A stretch of 64,000 bases of DNA from an uncultured Paracoccaceae bacterium. Lineage in GTDB: Bacteria; Pseudomonadota; Alphaproteobacteria; Rhodobacterales; Rhodobacteraceae. Under the pieces are notes generated by a model. It saw only the letters and a program-made list of their open reading frames with translations. It ran no database searches and had not been told where the DNA came from. Positions 23,334 through 32,971 of the stretch are shown one piece after another; position 1 is the first letter of the stretch; each line of letters opens with the position of its first letter. The position numbers and the translations under genes are program-made. The DNA lies in contig CANMTD010000003.1 of NCBI GenBank assembly GCA_947500775.1, forward strand, positions 422,874 through 486,873, written 5' to 3'.

Positions 23334-24640
23334 GACCCCGCCTCGTTCAGCCGGTCCAGACGGGCGCGCACCGACAGGCCGTGCGCCTGCAGGCTTTCCG
23401 ATGTGGCCAGACGTTCGGCCGCAGGCCCGATGGCGCGCAGCGCTTCGGGGGTCATGCGGGTCAGGGTGGTTCGTTTCACAAAATCCATCACACTCAATCC
23501 AGACGAAAACCGCGCCGACCGCGCCGTGGGCAACACGTGGTTCGGCCCGCCGATATAATCGCCAATCGCCTCTGGCGTCCACTGCCCCAGGAAAATCGCG
23601 CCCGCATGGGTGATCTTTGCCGACAGCGCGTCGGCGTCGTCCACGCAAAGTTCAAGGTGTTCGGGGGCGATTCGGTTGGACAGGGCCGCCGCCTCGTCCA
23701 GATCGCGCACGGTGATCACCGCGCCGAAATCGCGCCAGCTTGCCCCGGCAATCGCACGGCGTTCCAGCGTTTCCAGCCGTGTTTCGACCGCTGCGGCCAC
23801 CGCCCGGCCAAAATCCGCATCATCGGTGATCAGGATCGACTGCGCGCTTTCGTCATGTTCGGCCTGGCTCAGCAGATCGACGGCGATCCAGTCGGGGTCG
23901 TTGTTCCGGTCGGCAATCACCAGAATCTCGGACGGGCCCGCGATCATGTCGATGCCGACCTTGCCGAACACCCGCCGCTTGGCCGCCGCCACAAAGGCGT
24001 TGCCGGGGCCGGTGATCTTGTCGACCGGCGGGATGGTGTCGGTGCCATAGGCCAGTGCGGCAATCGCCTGCGCGCCGCCGATCCGGTAAATTTCGTCCAC
24101 GCCCGCGATCTGTGCCGCCAGCAAGACCAGCGGGTTGCAGACCCCGTCCGGCGTCGGCACCACGATCGCCAGCCGCCCGACCCCCGCCACCTTGGCTGGG
24201 ATCGCGTTCATCAGCACCGATGACGGGTAAGAGGCCAGCCCGCCGGGCACATAAAGCCCCGCCGCCGATACCGGCGTCCAGCGCCAGCCCAGCACCGCCC
24301 CGGTCTCATCCGTCCAGCTTTGATCCTGCGGCATCTGGCGGCTGTGATAGGCGCGGATGCGTTCCGCCGCCAGTTCCAGCGCGGCGCGATCCTCGGCCCC
24401 GACGCGGGCGCATTCGGTGGCAATCTCATCCGCTGAAAACGCCATCCTGTCCGGGGTCAGGGTCAGCCGGTCGAATTTTTCCGTCAGCTCGATCACCGCC
24501 GCATCGCCCCGCGCCCGCACATCGGCGATGATCGCGGCCACGGTGTCGTCCACATCGGGGCTGTCTTCGCGCTTGGCGTTCAGCAGCGCGGTGAACTGCG
24601 GCTCGAAATCGGGATCGGTGGTGGCAAGGTACTGCGGCAT
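23330..24640 (-). CDS. hisD: Histidinol dehydrogenase
   Basis: Last two steps of histidine synthesis: oxidation of L-histidinol to L-histidine with 2 NAD+, zinc-dependent. The 436-residue length is standard. Recognisable blocks are 'ERIRAYHSRQMPQDQ', 'VPGGLASYPSSVLMNAIPAK', the signature 'IDMIAGPSEILVIADRNND' and 'LLSQAEHDESAQSILIT', which carries the zinc and catalytic glutamate/histidine. It is not followed by other his genes here; the partners are elsewhere, as is common in Rhodobacteraceae. It begins the UPF0262-LMW phosphatase transcript. Confidence 0.96.
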   Translation of the reverse strand: MPQYLATTDPDFEPQFTALLNAKREDSPDVDDTVAAIIADVRARGDAAVIELTEKFDRLTLTPDRMAFSADEIATECARVGAEDRAALELAAERIRAYHSRQMPQDQSWTDETGAVLGWRWTPVSAAGLYVPGGLASYPSSVLMNAIPAKVAGVGRLAIVVPTPDGVCNPLVLLAAQIAGVDEIYRIGGAQAIAALAYGTDTIPPVDKITGPGNAFVAAAKRRVFGKVGIDMIAGPSEILVIADRNNDPDWIAVDLLSQAEHDESAQSILITDDADFGRAVAAAVETRLETLERRAIAGASWRDFGAVITVRDLDEAAALSNRIAPEHLELCVDDADALSAKITHAGAIFLGQWTPEAIGDYIGGPNHVLPTARSARFSSGLSVMDFVKRTTLTRMTPEALRAIGPAAERLATSESLQAHGLSVRARLDRLNEAGS

Positions 24641-24706
24641 GTCAAACTCCTTGCCCTTCCCTTAGCGGCCTCTGCGCCCGGCCTCAAGTCGCAGGGCGCG
24701 CCCGGA

Positions 24707-25186
24707 TCATTCGGGATGGTCGGGCACCTTCCGCGACGGCGCCACATAGGGGCGCGTGACATCGCGCAGGGTCGCGTCGACACATTCGACATCCAGCGCG
24801 ATCACCCCATCGCCCGCCAGCGTCAGCAGGATGCGCCCGGTGCCATCCTCGCCCGGTTCGAACGTCACCGACAGCAGCGACAGGATCATCTCCTTGTCGG
24901 ACCGGTCCACCCCCTGCGAGGCGACCTTCTGCACCGAGGCGAACGACAGCACCGATTGCACCCGCTCGAACGCGCGCCCGCGCTTGCGCGCCGCATCCTC
25001 GTCTTCCCAGCGGAACCGGTTCAGCAGCACCGCAAAGGTACGGTCCGCCGGACGCCATGTCATTTCCGTCACCGGCAGCACCGCGTCCTGCGTCAGGCTG
25101 GAGATGACCGCCAGATCATCCACGGAAACCGCCCCCAGATACAGCGGGCGATCACCGGCGTCTTCGAACCGCGCGTCTTCGGTCAT
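24707..25186 (-). CDS. DUF2948 family protein
   Basis: A 159-residue cytosolic protein of a family found in Alphaproteobacteria next to murA and hisD. The core '[20 protein letters not shown]' and '[20 protein letters not shown]' is typical; no enzyme motif is visible. The ATG overlaps the murA stop by 4 bp. The protein ends 66 bp before hisD. Its function is unknown; cotranscription with murA is likely. Confidence 0.85.
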   Translation of the reverse strand: MTEDARFEDAGDRPLYLGAVSVDDLAVISSLTQDAVLPVTEMTWRPADRTFAVLLNRFRWEDEDAARKRGRAFERVQSVLSFASVQKVASQGVDRSDKEMILSLLSVTFEPGEDGTGRILLTLAGDGVIALDVECVDATLRDVTRPYVAPSRKVPDHPE

Positions 25187-26451
25187 GTCTCTTTCACCCG
25201 TTCGATATGGGCCCCGCAGGCGCCCAGTTTCTCTTCGACCCGCTCGTATCCGCGATCCAGATGATAGACCCGGCTGACCACGGTTTCGCCTTCGGCGGCG
25301 AGCCCGGCCAGGATCAGCGAGACCGAGGCCCGCAGATCGGTCGCCATGACCGGCGCGCCTTTCAGGCGTTCCACCCCGGTCACGGTCGCGGTCCCGCCAT
25401 GCACATCGATCTGCGCGCCCATCCGCATCAGCTCGGGCGCATGCATGAACCGGTTTTCAAAGATTTTCTCTTCCAACACGCTGGTGCCCGCGGCGGTGCA
25501 CATCAGCGCCATCATCTGCGCTTGCAGATCGGTCGGAAAGCCGGGGAAAGGTTCGGTCACCACATCCACCGCATCCACCCGCCCGTTGCGGCGGGTCACC
25601 TTCAGCCCGCGGTCTGTTTCTTCGACGCTGACACCGGCGGCATCCAGTTTCTCGGCAAAGGCCGCGACCAGTTCCATCCGGCCGCCCAGACATTCCACCG
25701 ATCCGCCCGCGATCGCCGGGGCCAGCATATAGGTCCCCAGTTCGATCCGGTCGGTCACCACCGGATGGGTCGCGCCGTGCAGCCGGTCCACCCCCTGAAT
25801 GGTGATCGTGCCGCTGCCTTCGCCTTCGATCTGCGCACCCATCTTCTGCAGGCAGCGCGCCAGATCCACGATCTCGGGCTCGCGCGCGGCGTTTTTCAGA
25901 ACCGTGGTGCCCTTGGCCAGGGTCGCCGCCATCAGCGCGTTTTCCGTGGCCCCGACCGAAACCAGCGGAAATTCGAAGGTGCCGCCCTTCAGCCCGCCGG
26001 GGGCCTTTGCGTGCACATAGCCGTCTTTCAGTTCCAGCTCGGCGCCCAGCGCCTCAAGCGCGCGCAGGTGCAGATCGACCGGCCGCGCACCGATGGCGCA
26101 GCCGCCGGGCAACGACACCACCGCATGCCCGTCCCGCGCCAGCATCGGCCCCAGCACCAGAATCGAGGCGCGCATTTTCCGCACGATGTCGTAATCGGCG
26201 GTGTGGTTGTTCAGATCGTGGCTGGACATCGCCAGCACCTGACCGCTTTGCAGGCTGGTGACCTCGGCCCCCAGCGATTGCAACAACTCGGTCATGGTGC
26301 GGATATCCGACAGGCGCGGCGCATTGGTCAGCGTCAGCGGCTCGTCGCTCAGCAAGGTCGCGGGCATCAGCGTCAGACAGGCGTTCTTCGCCCCTGCGAT
26401 CGGGATTTCACCGTGCAGCTCGCTGCCGCCCCTGACTATAATCGAATCCAT
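25183..26451 (-). CDS. murA: UDP-N-acetylglucosamine 1-carboxyvinyltransferase
   Basis: First committed step of peptidoglycan synthesis: transfer of enolpyruvyl from phosphoenolpyruvate to UDP-GlcNAc. The 422-residue protein has the N-terminal '[20 protein letters not shown]', the fosfomycin-reactive cysteine loop '[20 protein letters not shown]', and '[16 protein letters not shown]' and '[19 protein letters not shown]' from the C-terminal half. The cysteine (not aspartate) at the loop predicts fosfomycin sensitivity at the target level. The small basic protein gene lies 12 bp upstream and is probably in the same transcript. Confidence 0.96.
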   Translation of the reverse strand: MDSIIVRGGSELHGEIPIAGAKNACLTLMPATLLSDEPLTLTNAPRLSDIRTMTELLQSLGAEVTSLQSGQVLAMSSHDLNNHTADYDIVRKMRASILVLGPMLARDGHAVVSLPGGCAIGARPVDLHLRALEALGAELELKDGYVHAKAPGGLKGGTFEFPLVSVGATENALMAATLAKGTTVLKNAAREPEIVDLARCLQKMGAQIEGEGSGTITIQGVDRLHGATHPVVTDRIELGTYMLAPAIAGGSVECLGGRMELVAAFAEKLDAAGVSVEETDRGLKVTRRNGRVDAVDVVTEPFPGFPTDLQAQMMALMCTAAGTSVLEEKIFENRFMHAPELMRMGAQIDVHGGTATVTGVERLKGAPVMATDLRASVSLILAGLAAEGETVVSRVYHLDRGYERVEEKLGACGAHIERVKET

Positions 26452-26463
26452 CTGCTCTGCCCT

Positions 26464-26604
26464 TTATTTATCGCCGTCTGTCGCCTTGCGCGCACGTGCC
26501 TGTGCCTTGCGCTTGGCCATGTTTGCCTTCAACGCAGCCTTCAGCCGGTCTTTGCGCGGATCCTCGGCTTTGGAGCCTGTGGGTTTGCGGCGTTTTTCAT
26601 CCAT
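26464..26604 (-). CDS. Small basic protein of 46 residues upstream of murA
   Basis: A short gene, ATG at 26604 to TAA at 26464. The product begins MDEKRRKPTGSKAEDPRKDR and ends KAQARARKATDGDK; about 45% of residues are Lys, Arg or Ala, and a single helix is predicted from about 18 to 40. Such small basic proteins before murA are seen in related genomes as far as I recall, which is the main reason to call it. It has no clear ribosome site. It may bind nucleic acid; no function is known. Confidence 0.6.
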   Translation of the reverse strand: MDEKRRKPTGSKAEDPRKDRLKAALKANMAKRKAQARARKATDGDK

Positions 26605-26758
26605 GTCCAGTGTCTAACGCAGGGGCACGGTGCGGTCCAGAGAGCGGGCGCGCGCCTGCGTAGAAAACCACGGACCCGGGCGCGGCCATTCCACAGCAAA
26701 AACCCCCGAGTTTGCGCTTGCGTCCCTCACATTTTGCGTCTAATCAGCGCTCCACCGG

Positions 26759-26833
<75 letters not shown>

Positions 26834-27063
26834 TCAAGCCCCGAAAAATCATCTACTATGGTGTCCGGCAAAGCATCAGATCGCCTCGTCTTGCAGAAAA
26901 TTGCGGGCGCATAGGACCAATTGCGGCACCTGCTTGTACAAATCCGGTACAAAAGCTGGACCCACCGCGTCATTGCACCGCGTCTTTAACCAGCTATCGT
27001 GTCGCGTAAAAGAACACCGATACTCCAGATCGAACCGCCTAGTTTTCAACATCAGGAGAGCCA

Positions 27064-27999
27064 ATTATTCAGTACCTGATCATCCCCGACATTCACGGCC
27101 ATGCTGACAAGCTGAGCGATCTGCTTGCACATCTCGGCTGGCAAAAAAGAGCTGCTGGTTGGAAAAGCGCAGACCCGGATGAGCAGATCGTCTTTTTGGG
27201 GGACTTCATCGACCGTGGGCCTGACAACGCACAAGTGCTCCGCACCGTACGCGACCTGACCGAAAGCGGAAAAGCGCATGCGATCATGGGCAACCACGAA
27301 CTTAACGCCATCCATTTTCATACCCGTCATCCCGAGACAGGCGAACCGCTTCGGGCGCATTCTGAAAAGAACCGCCGCCAACATGCGTCTTTCCTGAACG
27401 AGTTTCCAGTTGGAAGCGCGCCAGCTGATGAGGCCATCTCCTGGATGCGATCTCTGCCATTGTTCCTTGAGTTTTCCGGATTTCGGGCCGTGCACGCGTG
27501 CTGGTCCGACCCCATGATCAAGCAACTTCAAACGCTAACGCGCAATGGGGTCTTGTCGGAGGATCAGTTCGTCGATGCGGCCGCGGAAAACGAAAATCTA
27601 TTCTCACTTGCAGAGACCATTACCAAGGGGCCAGAGATAGCCCTGCCCGGCGGATACGCCTTCACCGACAAGGACGGCAACGTTCGACGCGATGTTCGCG
27701 TCAAGTGGTGGAACGACGCCGCTGAAAGCTGGCGCAATATCGCCATGTCTGTTCCACACCCAGACCAGTTACCCAAATCGAAGTTACCCGGGGAAATACT
27801 GGGGACAACCTACCCAAGCAATGCGAAACCGGTCTTCTTTGGGCACTACTGGCTGACAGGCCGCCCGGTTCTTCAATCCAACAATGCTTTGTGTCTGGAC
27901 TACTCTGCCGGGAAGGACGGACCGCTTGTGGCATATCGCTTCTGCAAGGGCGCGACGAACGCACTGGATGTTTCGAATATTCTGAGTGTTCCAGCTTAG
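27064..27999 (+). CDS. PPP-type metallophosphatase with apparent ATT start codon
   Basis: The protein has the metal-binding blocks of serine/threonine-type and ApaH-like phosphoesterases: 'LIIPDIHGHADKL' (DxH), 'IVFLGDFIDRGPD' (GDxxDRG) and 'HAIMGNHELNAI' (GNHE). Later 'PVFFGHYWLTGRP' gives the second histidine pair. The first motif lies upstream of any ATG, GTG or TTG in frame; the frame is closed by TAG at 27040, and a clean AGGAGAG (27054-27060) precedes ATT at 27064 (or 27067). I therefore place the start at ATT, giving 311 residues; starting at TTG 27196 would remove motif 1. The gene follows tRNA-Thr, is less GC-rich than its neighbours, and may be a small insertion. The substrate is unknown. 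Confidence 0.75.
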   Translation: MIQYLIIPDIHGHADKLSDLLAHLGWQKRAAGWKSADPDEQIVFLGDFIDRGPDNAQVLRTVRDLTESGKAHAIMGNHELNAIHFHTRHPETGEPLRAHSEKNRRQHASFLNEFPVGSAPADEAISWMRSLPLFLEFSGFRAVHACWSDPMIKQLQTLTRNGVLSEDQFVDAAAENENLFSLAETITKGPEIALPGGYAFTDKDGNVRRDVRVKWWNDAAESWRNIAMSVPHPDQLPKSKLPGEILGTTYPSNAKPVFFGHYWLTGRPVLQSNNALCLDYSAGKDGPLVAYRFCKGATNALDVSNILSVPA

Positions 28000-28110
28000 T
28001 GACCCAAGCGGCAAGCCGCCGCTTCGCGCCCCAAAATCACTTTGCGCCAGGTAACTCAGCACGGCGCCGCCCTTTGTCAGGATGATCGCCTATACTGGGA
28101 AAGACCGGGG

Positions 28111-28154
28111 CGGGTTCCGTCCGAAGGTGCTTATCCTCCCAGTGACGGAACCCG
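28111..28154 (-). terminator. Hairpin at the 3' end of the acyl-CoA synthetase gene
   Basis: CGGGTTCCGTC (28111-28121) and GACGGAACCCG (28144-28154) form a perfect 11-bp inverted repeat with a 22-base loop, 9 bp after the stop codon of the minus-strand gene. No T-run follows, so it may protect the 3' end or act with Rho. Confidence 0.45.
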
Positions 28155-28162
28155 GACGATCC

Positions 28163-30061
28163 CTAGTCCTGCCATTCCCACGGCCGGGTGAATTCGCCCA
28201 GCAGGTGCAGGACCGCCTCTTCGTCCACGCTGTCTTCGGTCTTGACCAGCTGCGCCACCAGACCGCGCTTCTTGTCGTCGATCACCTCGGCCACCTCGGC
28301 GGCATGGCCCGCCTTCATCAGCGCGTCGTTGTAGATGCGGGTGATGGCGCGTTTGCGCAGTTCGGGTTTGAACACCTTGCCCACGGCGGTTTTGGGCAAT
28401 TCGCCCATGATCTCGATATGTTTGGGGATCGCGGCGCGTTCGTGGATGTGGACCTTGGCATAGTCCATCAGCTCGTCCGGCGTCACCTCGGCCCCGCCGA
28501 CCAGTTCGACATAGGCGCAGGGCAATTCGCCCGCGAAACTGTCGGGCTGGCCGATCGCGCCGACAAAGGCCACTTTTTCGTGGCCGGCCAGCGCCTCTTC
28601 GATTTCGGCGGGGTCGATGTTGTGGCCGCCCCGGATGATCAGATCCTTGGCCCGGCCGGTGATGTACAGATAGCCATCGGCATCCATGCGCCCCAGATCG
28701 CCGGTGCGCAGATACCGCCCTTCGGCGAACAGGCCCAGGTTCTTGGCCTCTTCGGTATAGGTCGATCCTTCGAAGACGCCGGGGTTGGACACGCAGATTT
28801 CGCCCACCTCATCGACACCGCATTCCTTGCCGACGTTGCCCTCGCCGTCGCAATGCAGGATGCGCACGTCGGTATAGGGGAACGGCACCCCGACCGAGCC
28901 GCTTTTCTTGGCCCCATCGGGCGGGTTGCAGGACACAAGGCAGGTCGCCTCGGTCAGGCCATAGCCTTCGATGATGGTCACGCCGGTGGCGCTTTCGAAC
29001 CGTTTATAGAGTTCGATCGGCAAAGGCGCCGACCCCGAAAACGCGGTTTTCAGGGATGAGATATCGGCATCCACCGGGCGCTGCATCAGCGCGGAAATCG
29101 CGGTGGGCACGGTGATGACAAAGGTGATTTTCCAGCGTTCGATCAGCTTCCAGAAATTGTCGAACACCCCGTCGCCGCGATACCCCGCAGGCGTCGGAAA
29201 CACCACATGCGCGCCCGATCCGACCATCGCCATCAGGATCACGTGGCAGGCAAAGACATGGAACAGCGGCAAAGGGCAGATGATGTTGTGATCGGGTTCG
29301 AACAACATCGTGTCGCCCAGCCAGCCGTTATAGATCATGCCGGAATGTTTGTGCTGCGCCACCTTGGGCATGCCGGTGGTGCCGCCGGTGTGGAAATAGG
29401 CGGCGACGCGATCCTCGCTGCTTTCTTCAAAGCTCAGCTCGGTCGCGCTGTGCTTGCGCATTTCGGTGTTGAAATTCATCAGGTCGGCGTGGTGGTTGCC
29501 CGGGTTTTTCGGGCGGATCAGCGGCACGATCCAGCTTTTGGGCGGGCTGAGATAGCTTAGCAGATCGACCTCCAGCACGGTATTCACATGCGGGGCGTGC
29601 TTCACCGCCTCGGCCACCTTTTCGGCGATGTCGGTCTTGGGAAAGGCGCGCAGCGTCACCACGACCTTGGCGTTCGTTTCGCGCAGGATCGCCGCGATCT
29701 GTTCGGCCTCCAACAGCGGGTTGATCGGGTTGACGATGCCCGCCGTCGCGCCCGCCAACAGCGTTACCGCCGTTTCCAGACAATTGGGCAGGACATAGGC
29801 GATGACATCGTTTTCACCGACGCCCAGCGCGCGGAACATATTGGCCGCCTGCGTGATCTGCCCGTGAAGCTGCGACCACGTCAGCGTGACCGCCTTGTCC
29901 TTGGGGCCCGATGTGATCTGAAACGAGATCGCGTTGCGGCCGCCGTGTTTATCCTTGGTCCGGGTCAGATACTGATAGACGGTAGCGGGCAGGTCACGCT
30001 CTTCCCAACGCATTTCGTTTTCGATGGCGTCGCGATCTGCGCGCGAGGCGTATTTACCCAT
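28163..30061 (-). CDS. AMP-forming acyl-CoA synthetase
   Basis: Activates a carboxylic acid to its CoA ester through an acyl-adenylate. The 632-residue ANL-superfamily protein has the P-loop-like A3 motif 'YFHTGGTTGMPKVAQHKH', the A5 motif 'IEGYGLTEATCLVSC', 'YLRTGDLGRMDADGYLYI' (A7) and 'GRAKDLIIRGGHNIDPAEIE' (A8), and the C-terminal lysine in 'PKTAVGKVFKPEL'. The length and the A5 region suggest a medium- or long-chain or DmdB-like aryl/alkanoate enzyme, but substrate is not decided. ATG 30061 is set by a GGGAGG ribosome site; the upstream part of the frame is not protein-like. Confidence 0.92.
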   Translation of the reverse strand: MGKYASRADRDAIENEMRWEERDLPATVYQYLTRTKDKHGGRNAISFQITSGPKDKAVTLTWSQLHGQITQAANMFRALGVGENDVIAYVLPNCLETAVTLLAGATAGIVNPINPLLEAEQIAAILRETNAKVVVTLRAFPKTDIAEKVAEAVKHAPHVNTVLEVDLLSYLSPPKSWIVPLIRPKNPGNHHADLMNFNTEMRKHSATELSFEESSEDRVAAYFHTGGTTGMPKVAQHKHSGMIYNGWLGDTMLFEPDHNIICPLPLFHVFACHVILMAMVGSGAHVVFPTPAGYRGDGVFDNFWKLIERWKITFVITVPTAISALMQRPVDADISSLKTAFSGSAPLPIELYKRFESATGVTIIEGYGLTEATCLVSCNPPDGAKKSGSVGVPFPYTDVRILHCDGEGNVGKECGVDEVGEICVSNPGVFEGSTYTEEAKNLGLFAEGRYLRTGDLGRMDADGYLYITGRAKDLIIRGGHNIDPAEIEEALAGHEKVAFVGAIGQPDSFAGELPCAYVELVGGAEVTPDELMDYAKVHIHERAAIPKHIEIMGELPKTAVGKVFKPELRKRAITRIYNDALMKAGHAAEVAEVIDDKKRGLVAQLVKTEDSVDEEAVLHLLGEFTRPWEWQD

Positions 30062-30162
30062 AGTCGTTCCTCCCTGACCCGTTCTCGGGCTTATGCTTCG
30101 CGCGAGGATGTAAATAAATCCTCCACACCGCAAGATGCCGCTTCGGCCCGATACGCAACGTA

Positions 30163-30194
30163 AAAACGCAAACAGGGACGCCAAAGCGCCCCTG
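30163..30194 (-). terminator. Intrinsic terminator of the BON-LysM gene
   Basis: On the minus strand CAGGGGCGC (30194-30186) pairs with GCGTCCCTG (30181-30173) and is followed by TTTGCGTTTTT. It lies about 20 bp after the stop codon at 30216. Confidence 0.75.
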
Positions 30195-30215
30195 CCCGCT
30201 GAAATCATTCAGAAA

Positions 30216-30644
30216 TCAGGCCTGCGGGATGCGCAGAACCTGGCCCGGATAAATCTTGTCGGGGTGGCTGAGCATCGGTTTGTTGGCCTCGAAAATCTCT
30301 TCGTAGCGCGCGCCGTTGCCCAGTGTCTTGGCCGCGATGGCCCACAGGGTGTCGCCTTTTTCGACGGTGTGGAACACCGGGTCGCCACCGGCCACCTCAT
30401 CCTCGACCTCGGCCACGCCTTCGACGTTGCCCACGGCCAGAATGATCTTTTCCTTCATTTCCTGGCTGACCGCATCGCCGGTCACCTTGACCTTGTCGCC
30501 ATCGACCGTGATGTCCAGACCGCTTGCGTCAAGCCCCAGGGCTTCGACTTCTTTTTTCAGGGTATCTTCCGCGGGCGCCTCGGCGGCCTCGGCTGCACCG
30601 AACAATTTCTTGCCCGACCCTTTTACAAAACTCCACAGTCCCAT
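30216..30644 (-). CDS. lysM: BON-LysM protein, Kbp/YgaU-like
   Basis: A 142-residue protein with an N-terminal linker ('MGLWSFVKGSGKKLFG'), a BON domain (about 28-85, 'DITVDGDKVKVTGDAVSQEM') and a C-terminal LysM domain (about 90-140, 'VFHTVEKGDTLWAIAAKTLG', ending 'LRIPQA'). This is the layout of Escherichia coli YgaU/Kbp, a cytosolic potassium-binding protein of similar length; no signal peptide is present. It is a single-gene unit with its own terminator, next to but divergent in promoter from the synthetase gene. Confidence 0.92.
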   Translation of the reverse strand: MGLWSFVKGSGKKLFGAAEAAEAPAEDTLKKEVEALGLDASGLDITVDGDKVKVTGDAVSQEMKEKIILAVGNVEGVAEVEDEVAGGDPVFHTVEKGDTLWAIAAKTLGNGARYEEIFEANKPMLSHPDKIYPGQVLRIPQA

Positions 30645-30712
30645 TTTGCCATCCTTTTCGTTGACGTTACACGCCCCAACTATACCCCGCCGCGCCCCAA
30701 GTAAGGGGGAAA

Positions 30713-32506
30713 TTATGCCGCAACTTCCACCCCATCGGTGAATTGCAGCCGCGCCAGCCGGGCATATAGCCCGCCTTCGGCCACCAGCGCGTCATGGGTG
30801 CCTTCGGCCACGATCCGGCCTTCGTCGAACACCACGATGCGGTCGGCCTTTTTCACGGTGGCCAGACGGTGCGCCACGATCAGCGTTGTGCGGTCTTCGG
30901 CCATGGCGTCCACCGCCGCCTGCACCGCGCGTTCGCTTTCAGCGTCCAGCGCCGATGTCGCCTCGTCCAGCAACAGCACCGGCGCGTCGCGCAGGATGGC
31001 GCGGGCGATGGCGATACGCTGTTTCTGCCCCCCCGACAGCATGACGCCGCGTTCGCCGACATAGGTGTCATAACCATCGGGCAGCTTGGCCAGGAACTCA
31101 TGCGCGGCGGCGGCGCGGGCGGCGGCCTCGACCTCGGCATCGCTGGCGTCGGGGCGGCCAAAACGGATGTTTTCGCGCGCCGTCGCGGCAAAGATCACCG
31201 GGTCCTGCGGCACCAGCGACATGGATTTGCGGAACGCGGATCGCTGCATCGCATTCAGCGGCACCCCGTCCAGCGTGATCCGCCCCTGTTCGGGATCATA
31301 GAATCGCAACAGCAACTGGATGATGGTCGACTTCCCGGCCCCCGACGGCCCGACCAGCGCCACGGTTTCCCCCGGCTTCACATTCAGCGAGACCCCGGCC
31401 AGTGCGGCGTGCCCCGGGCGGGTCGGATAGTGAAAAGTCACATCGTCGAAGGTCAAGGCACCGGTCACGGGCGCGGGCACGGCCACGGGATCTGCGGGAT
31501 CTTTCACCGTGTCATCGGCATTCAGCAATTCGACCAGCCGTTCGGTCGCCCCGGCCGCGCGCTGCAATTCGCCCCAGATTTCCGACAGGGCCCCGACCCC
31601 GCCCGCCACCATCACCGAATAGATCACGAACTGCACCAGCTCGCCCACGCTCATCACATCGGCGCGCACATCGCGGGCGCCGATCCACAGCACGCCGACC
31701 ACGCCGGAAAACACCAGAAAGATCACGATCACGGTCATCACCGCCCGTGTCCCGATCCGTTTCCGGGCCGCATCGAACGATTTCTCGGTGACCTCGTGGA
31801 AACTGGCCCGGCTGCGCGCCTCATGGGTGAAGGCCTGTATCGTCTGCACCGACAGCAGCGCCTCGGACGCATTGCCGGACGAGGCCGCGATCCAATCCTG
31901 ATTCTGGCGCGACAGCGCCCGCAGCCGCCGCCCCAGAACGATGATCGGCACCACCACCGCCGGCACCAGCAACAGCACCAGCCCGGTCAGCTTGGCCGAT
32001 GTCAGCAGCATCAGAACCAGACCGCCCAGAAAGATCAGCATGTTGCGCAGCGCGATCGACACCGACGATCCGATCACCGATAGGATCAGCGTGGTGTCGG
32101 TGGTGATCCGGCTCAGCACCTCGCCGGTCATGATCTTTTCGTAAAACGCGGGGCTCATCCCGATCATCCGTTCAAAGACCGAGGTGCGGATATCGGCCAC
32201 CACCCGTTCGCCCAGCCGCGTCACCAGATAATACCGCAGGCCCGTGCCCACCGCCAACAACCCGGCAATCGCCAGCGCCGCAACGAAATAGCTATCCAGC
32301 AGATTGGCGGCCTCGGTCTCGAACCCGTCGACCACCCGGCGCACGGCCAAAGGCAGGATCAGCGACACCGTCGCCGTCAGGATCAACGCCAGGATGGCCG
32401 CCACGACCAGCACCCGGTAGGGCGCGACATAGGGCACCAGCCCCCGCAGCGCGCCCATGCGCCTGGATTTTTCCCGTTCCTGCTCCGCCGCGTTCCGTTG
32501 CGCCAT
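30713..32506 (-). CDS. ABC-type multidrug/lipid exporter, fused TMD-NBD
   Basis: A 597-residue half-transporter. The transmembrane domain (about 30-320) has six helices, and the nucleotide-binding domain has Walker A 'LVGPSGAGKSTIIQLLLRF', 'LVPQDPVIFAATARENI', signature 'VMLSGGQKQRIAIARAI' and Walker B 'VLLLDEATSALDAESE', with 'LIVAHRLATVKKADRI' as H-loop. Homodimers of this kind flip lipids or export drugs from the inner membrane; the substrate is not known. It is probably monocistronic, since lysM has its own promoter gap and a different direction of context upstream. Confidence 0.92.
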   Translation of the reverse strand: MAQRNAAEQEREKSRRMGALRGLVPYVAPYRVLVVAAILALILTATVSLILPLAVRRVVDGFETEAANLLDSYFVAALAIAGLLAVGTGLRYYLVTRLGERVVADIRTSVFERMIGMSPAFYEKIMTGEVLSRITTDTTLILSVIGSSVSIALRNMLIFLGGLVLMLLTSAKLTGLVLLLVPAVVVPIIVLGRRLRALSRQNQDWIAASSGNASEALLSVQTIQAFTHEARSRASFHEVTEKSFDAARKRIGTRAVMTVIVIFLVFSGVVGVLWIGARDVRADVMSVGELVQFVIYSVMVAGGVGALSEIWGELQRAAGATERLVELLNADDTVKDPADPVAVPAPVTGALTFDDVTFHYPTRPGHAALAGVSLNVKPGETVALVGPSGAGKSTIIQLLLRFYDPEQGRITLDGVPLNAMQRSAFRKSMSLVPQDPVIFAATARENIRFGRPDASDAEVEAAARAAAAHEFLAKLPDGYDTYVGERGVMLSGGQKQRIAIARAILRDAPVLLLDEATSALDAESERAVQAAVDAMAEDRTTLIVAHRLATVKKADRIVVFDEGRIVAEGTHDALVAEGGLYARLARLQFTDGVEVAA

Positions 32507-32746
32507 CCCGACCGCCTTTCGCTAGTTGCCCTGTCATACGGCGCGCCACCGCCAACAACAAGCATTCGCAGTTTTGCATACGGCCCTTATGCGAAAAATT
32601 GATCCCCGCCGAACCGCTGGGACCCATTGCTCATATGACCAGCACGAGACCGCCCACAGCCACGCGCCCCGGAACCCTCTTGCTTTTCAAAAGGATACGA
32701 CAACCACCCGCCGGGCGGGTCGCATAATATATCGAATGAGGATTTC

Positions 32747-32820
32747 TGGAGCGGGCGGCGGGAATCGAACCCGCGTCATTAGCTTGGAAGGCTAAGGTCT
32801 TACCACTACACAACGCCCGC
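32747..32820 (-). tRNA. tRNA-Gly (TCC)
   Basis: A 74-nt cloverleaf with encoded CCA: acceptor GCGGGCG/CGCCCGC, anticodon loop CTTCCAA (anticodon TCC), T-stem GCGGG/CCCGC around TTCGATT, discriminator T. Downstream on the minus strand, ACCCGCCGGGCGGGT (32706-32720) is a 15-bp palindrome that may end the transcript. The rest of 32507-32971 holds no gene I can support. Confidence 0.95.
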
Positions 32821-32971
32821 TCAGCGAATTCAGGACCTATGTCATGGATGTTGAAAGGTCAAGCCTTCGGCTGTGCGGCATCTGTCGCCCGGCAGCCCCC
32901 CACGGCCCGACAAAACGTATGTACAGTGTGTGTACACCTGCTGCACAGTTTCTGCACCGCCCCTGAACCCG

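Noticed and set aside
27196..27999. Metallophosphatase start at TTG 27196
   Set aside because: It would remove the first metal-binding motif and start inside a conserved strand; the ribosome site near 27054 argues for an upstream start.
32929..32945. TGTACA repeated five bases apart as an operator
   Set aside because: It lies after, not before, a gene (3' of phnA, near tRNA-Gly), and the word is self-palindromic and short.
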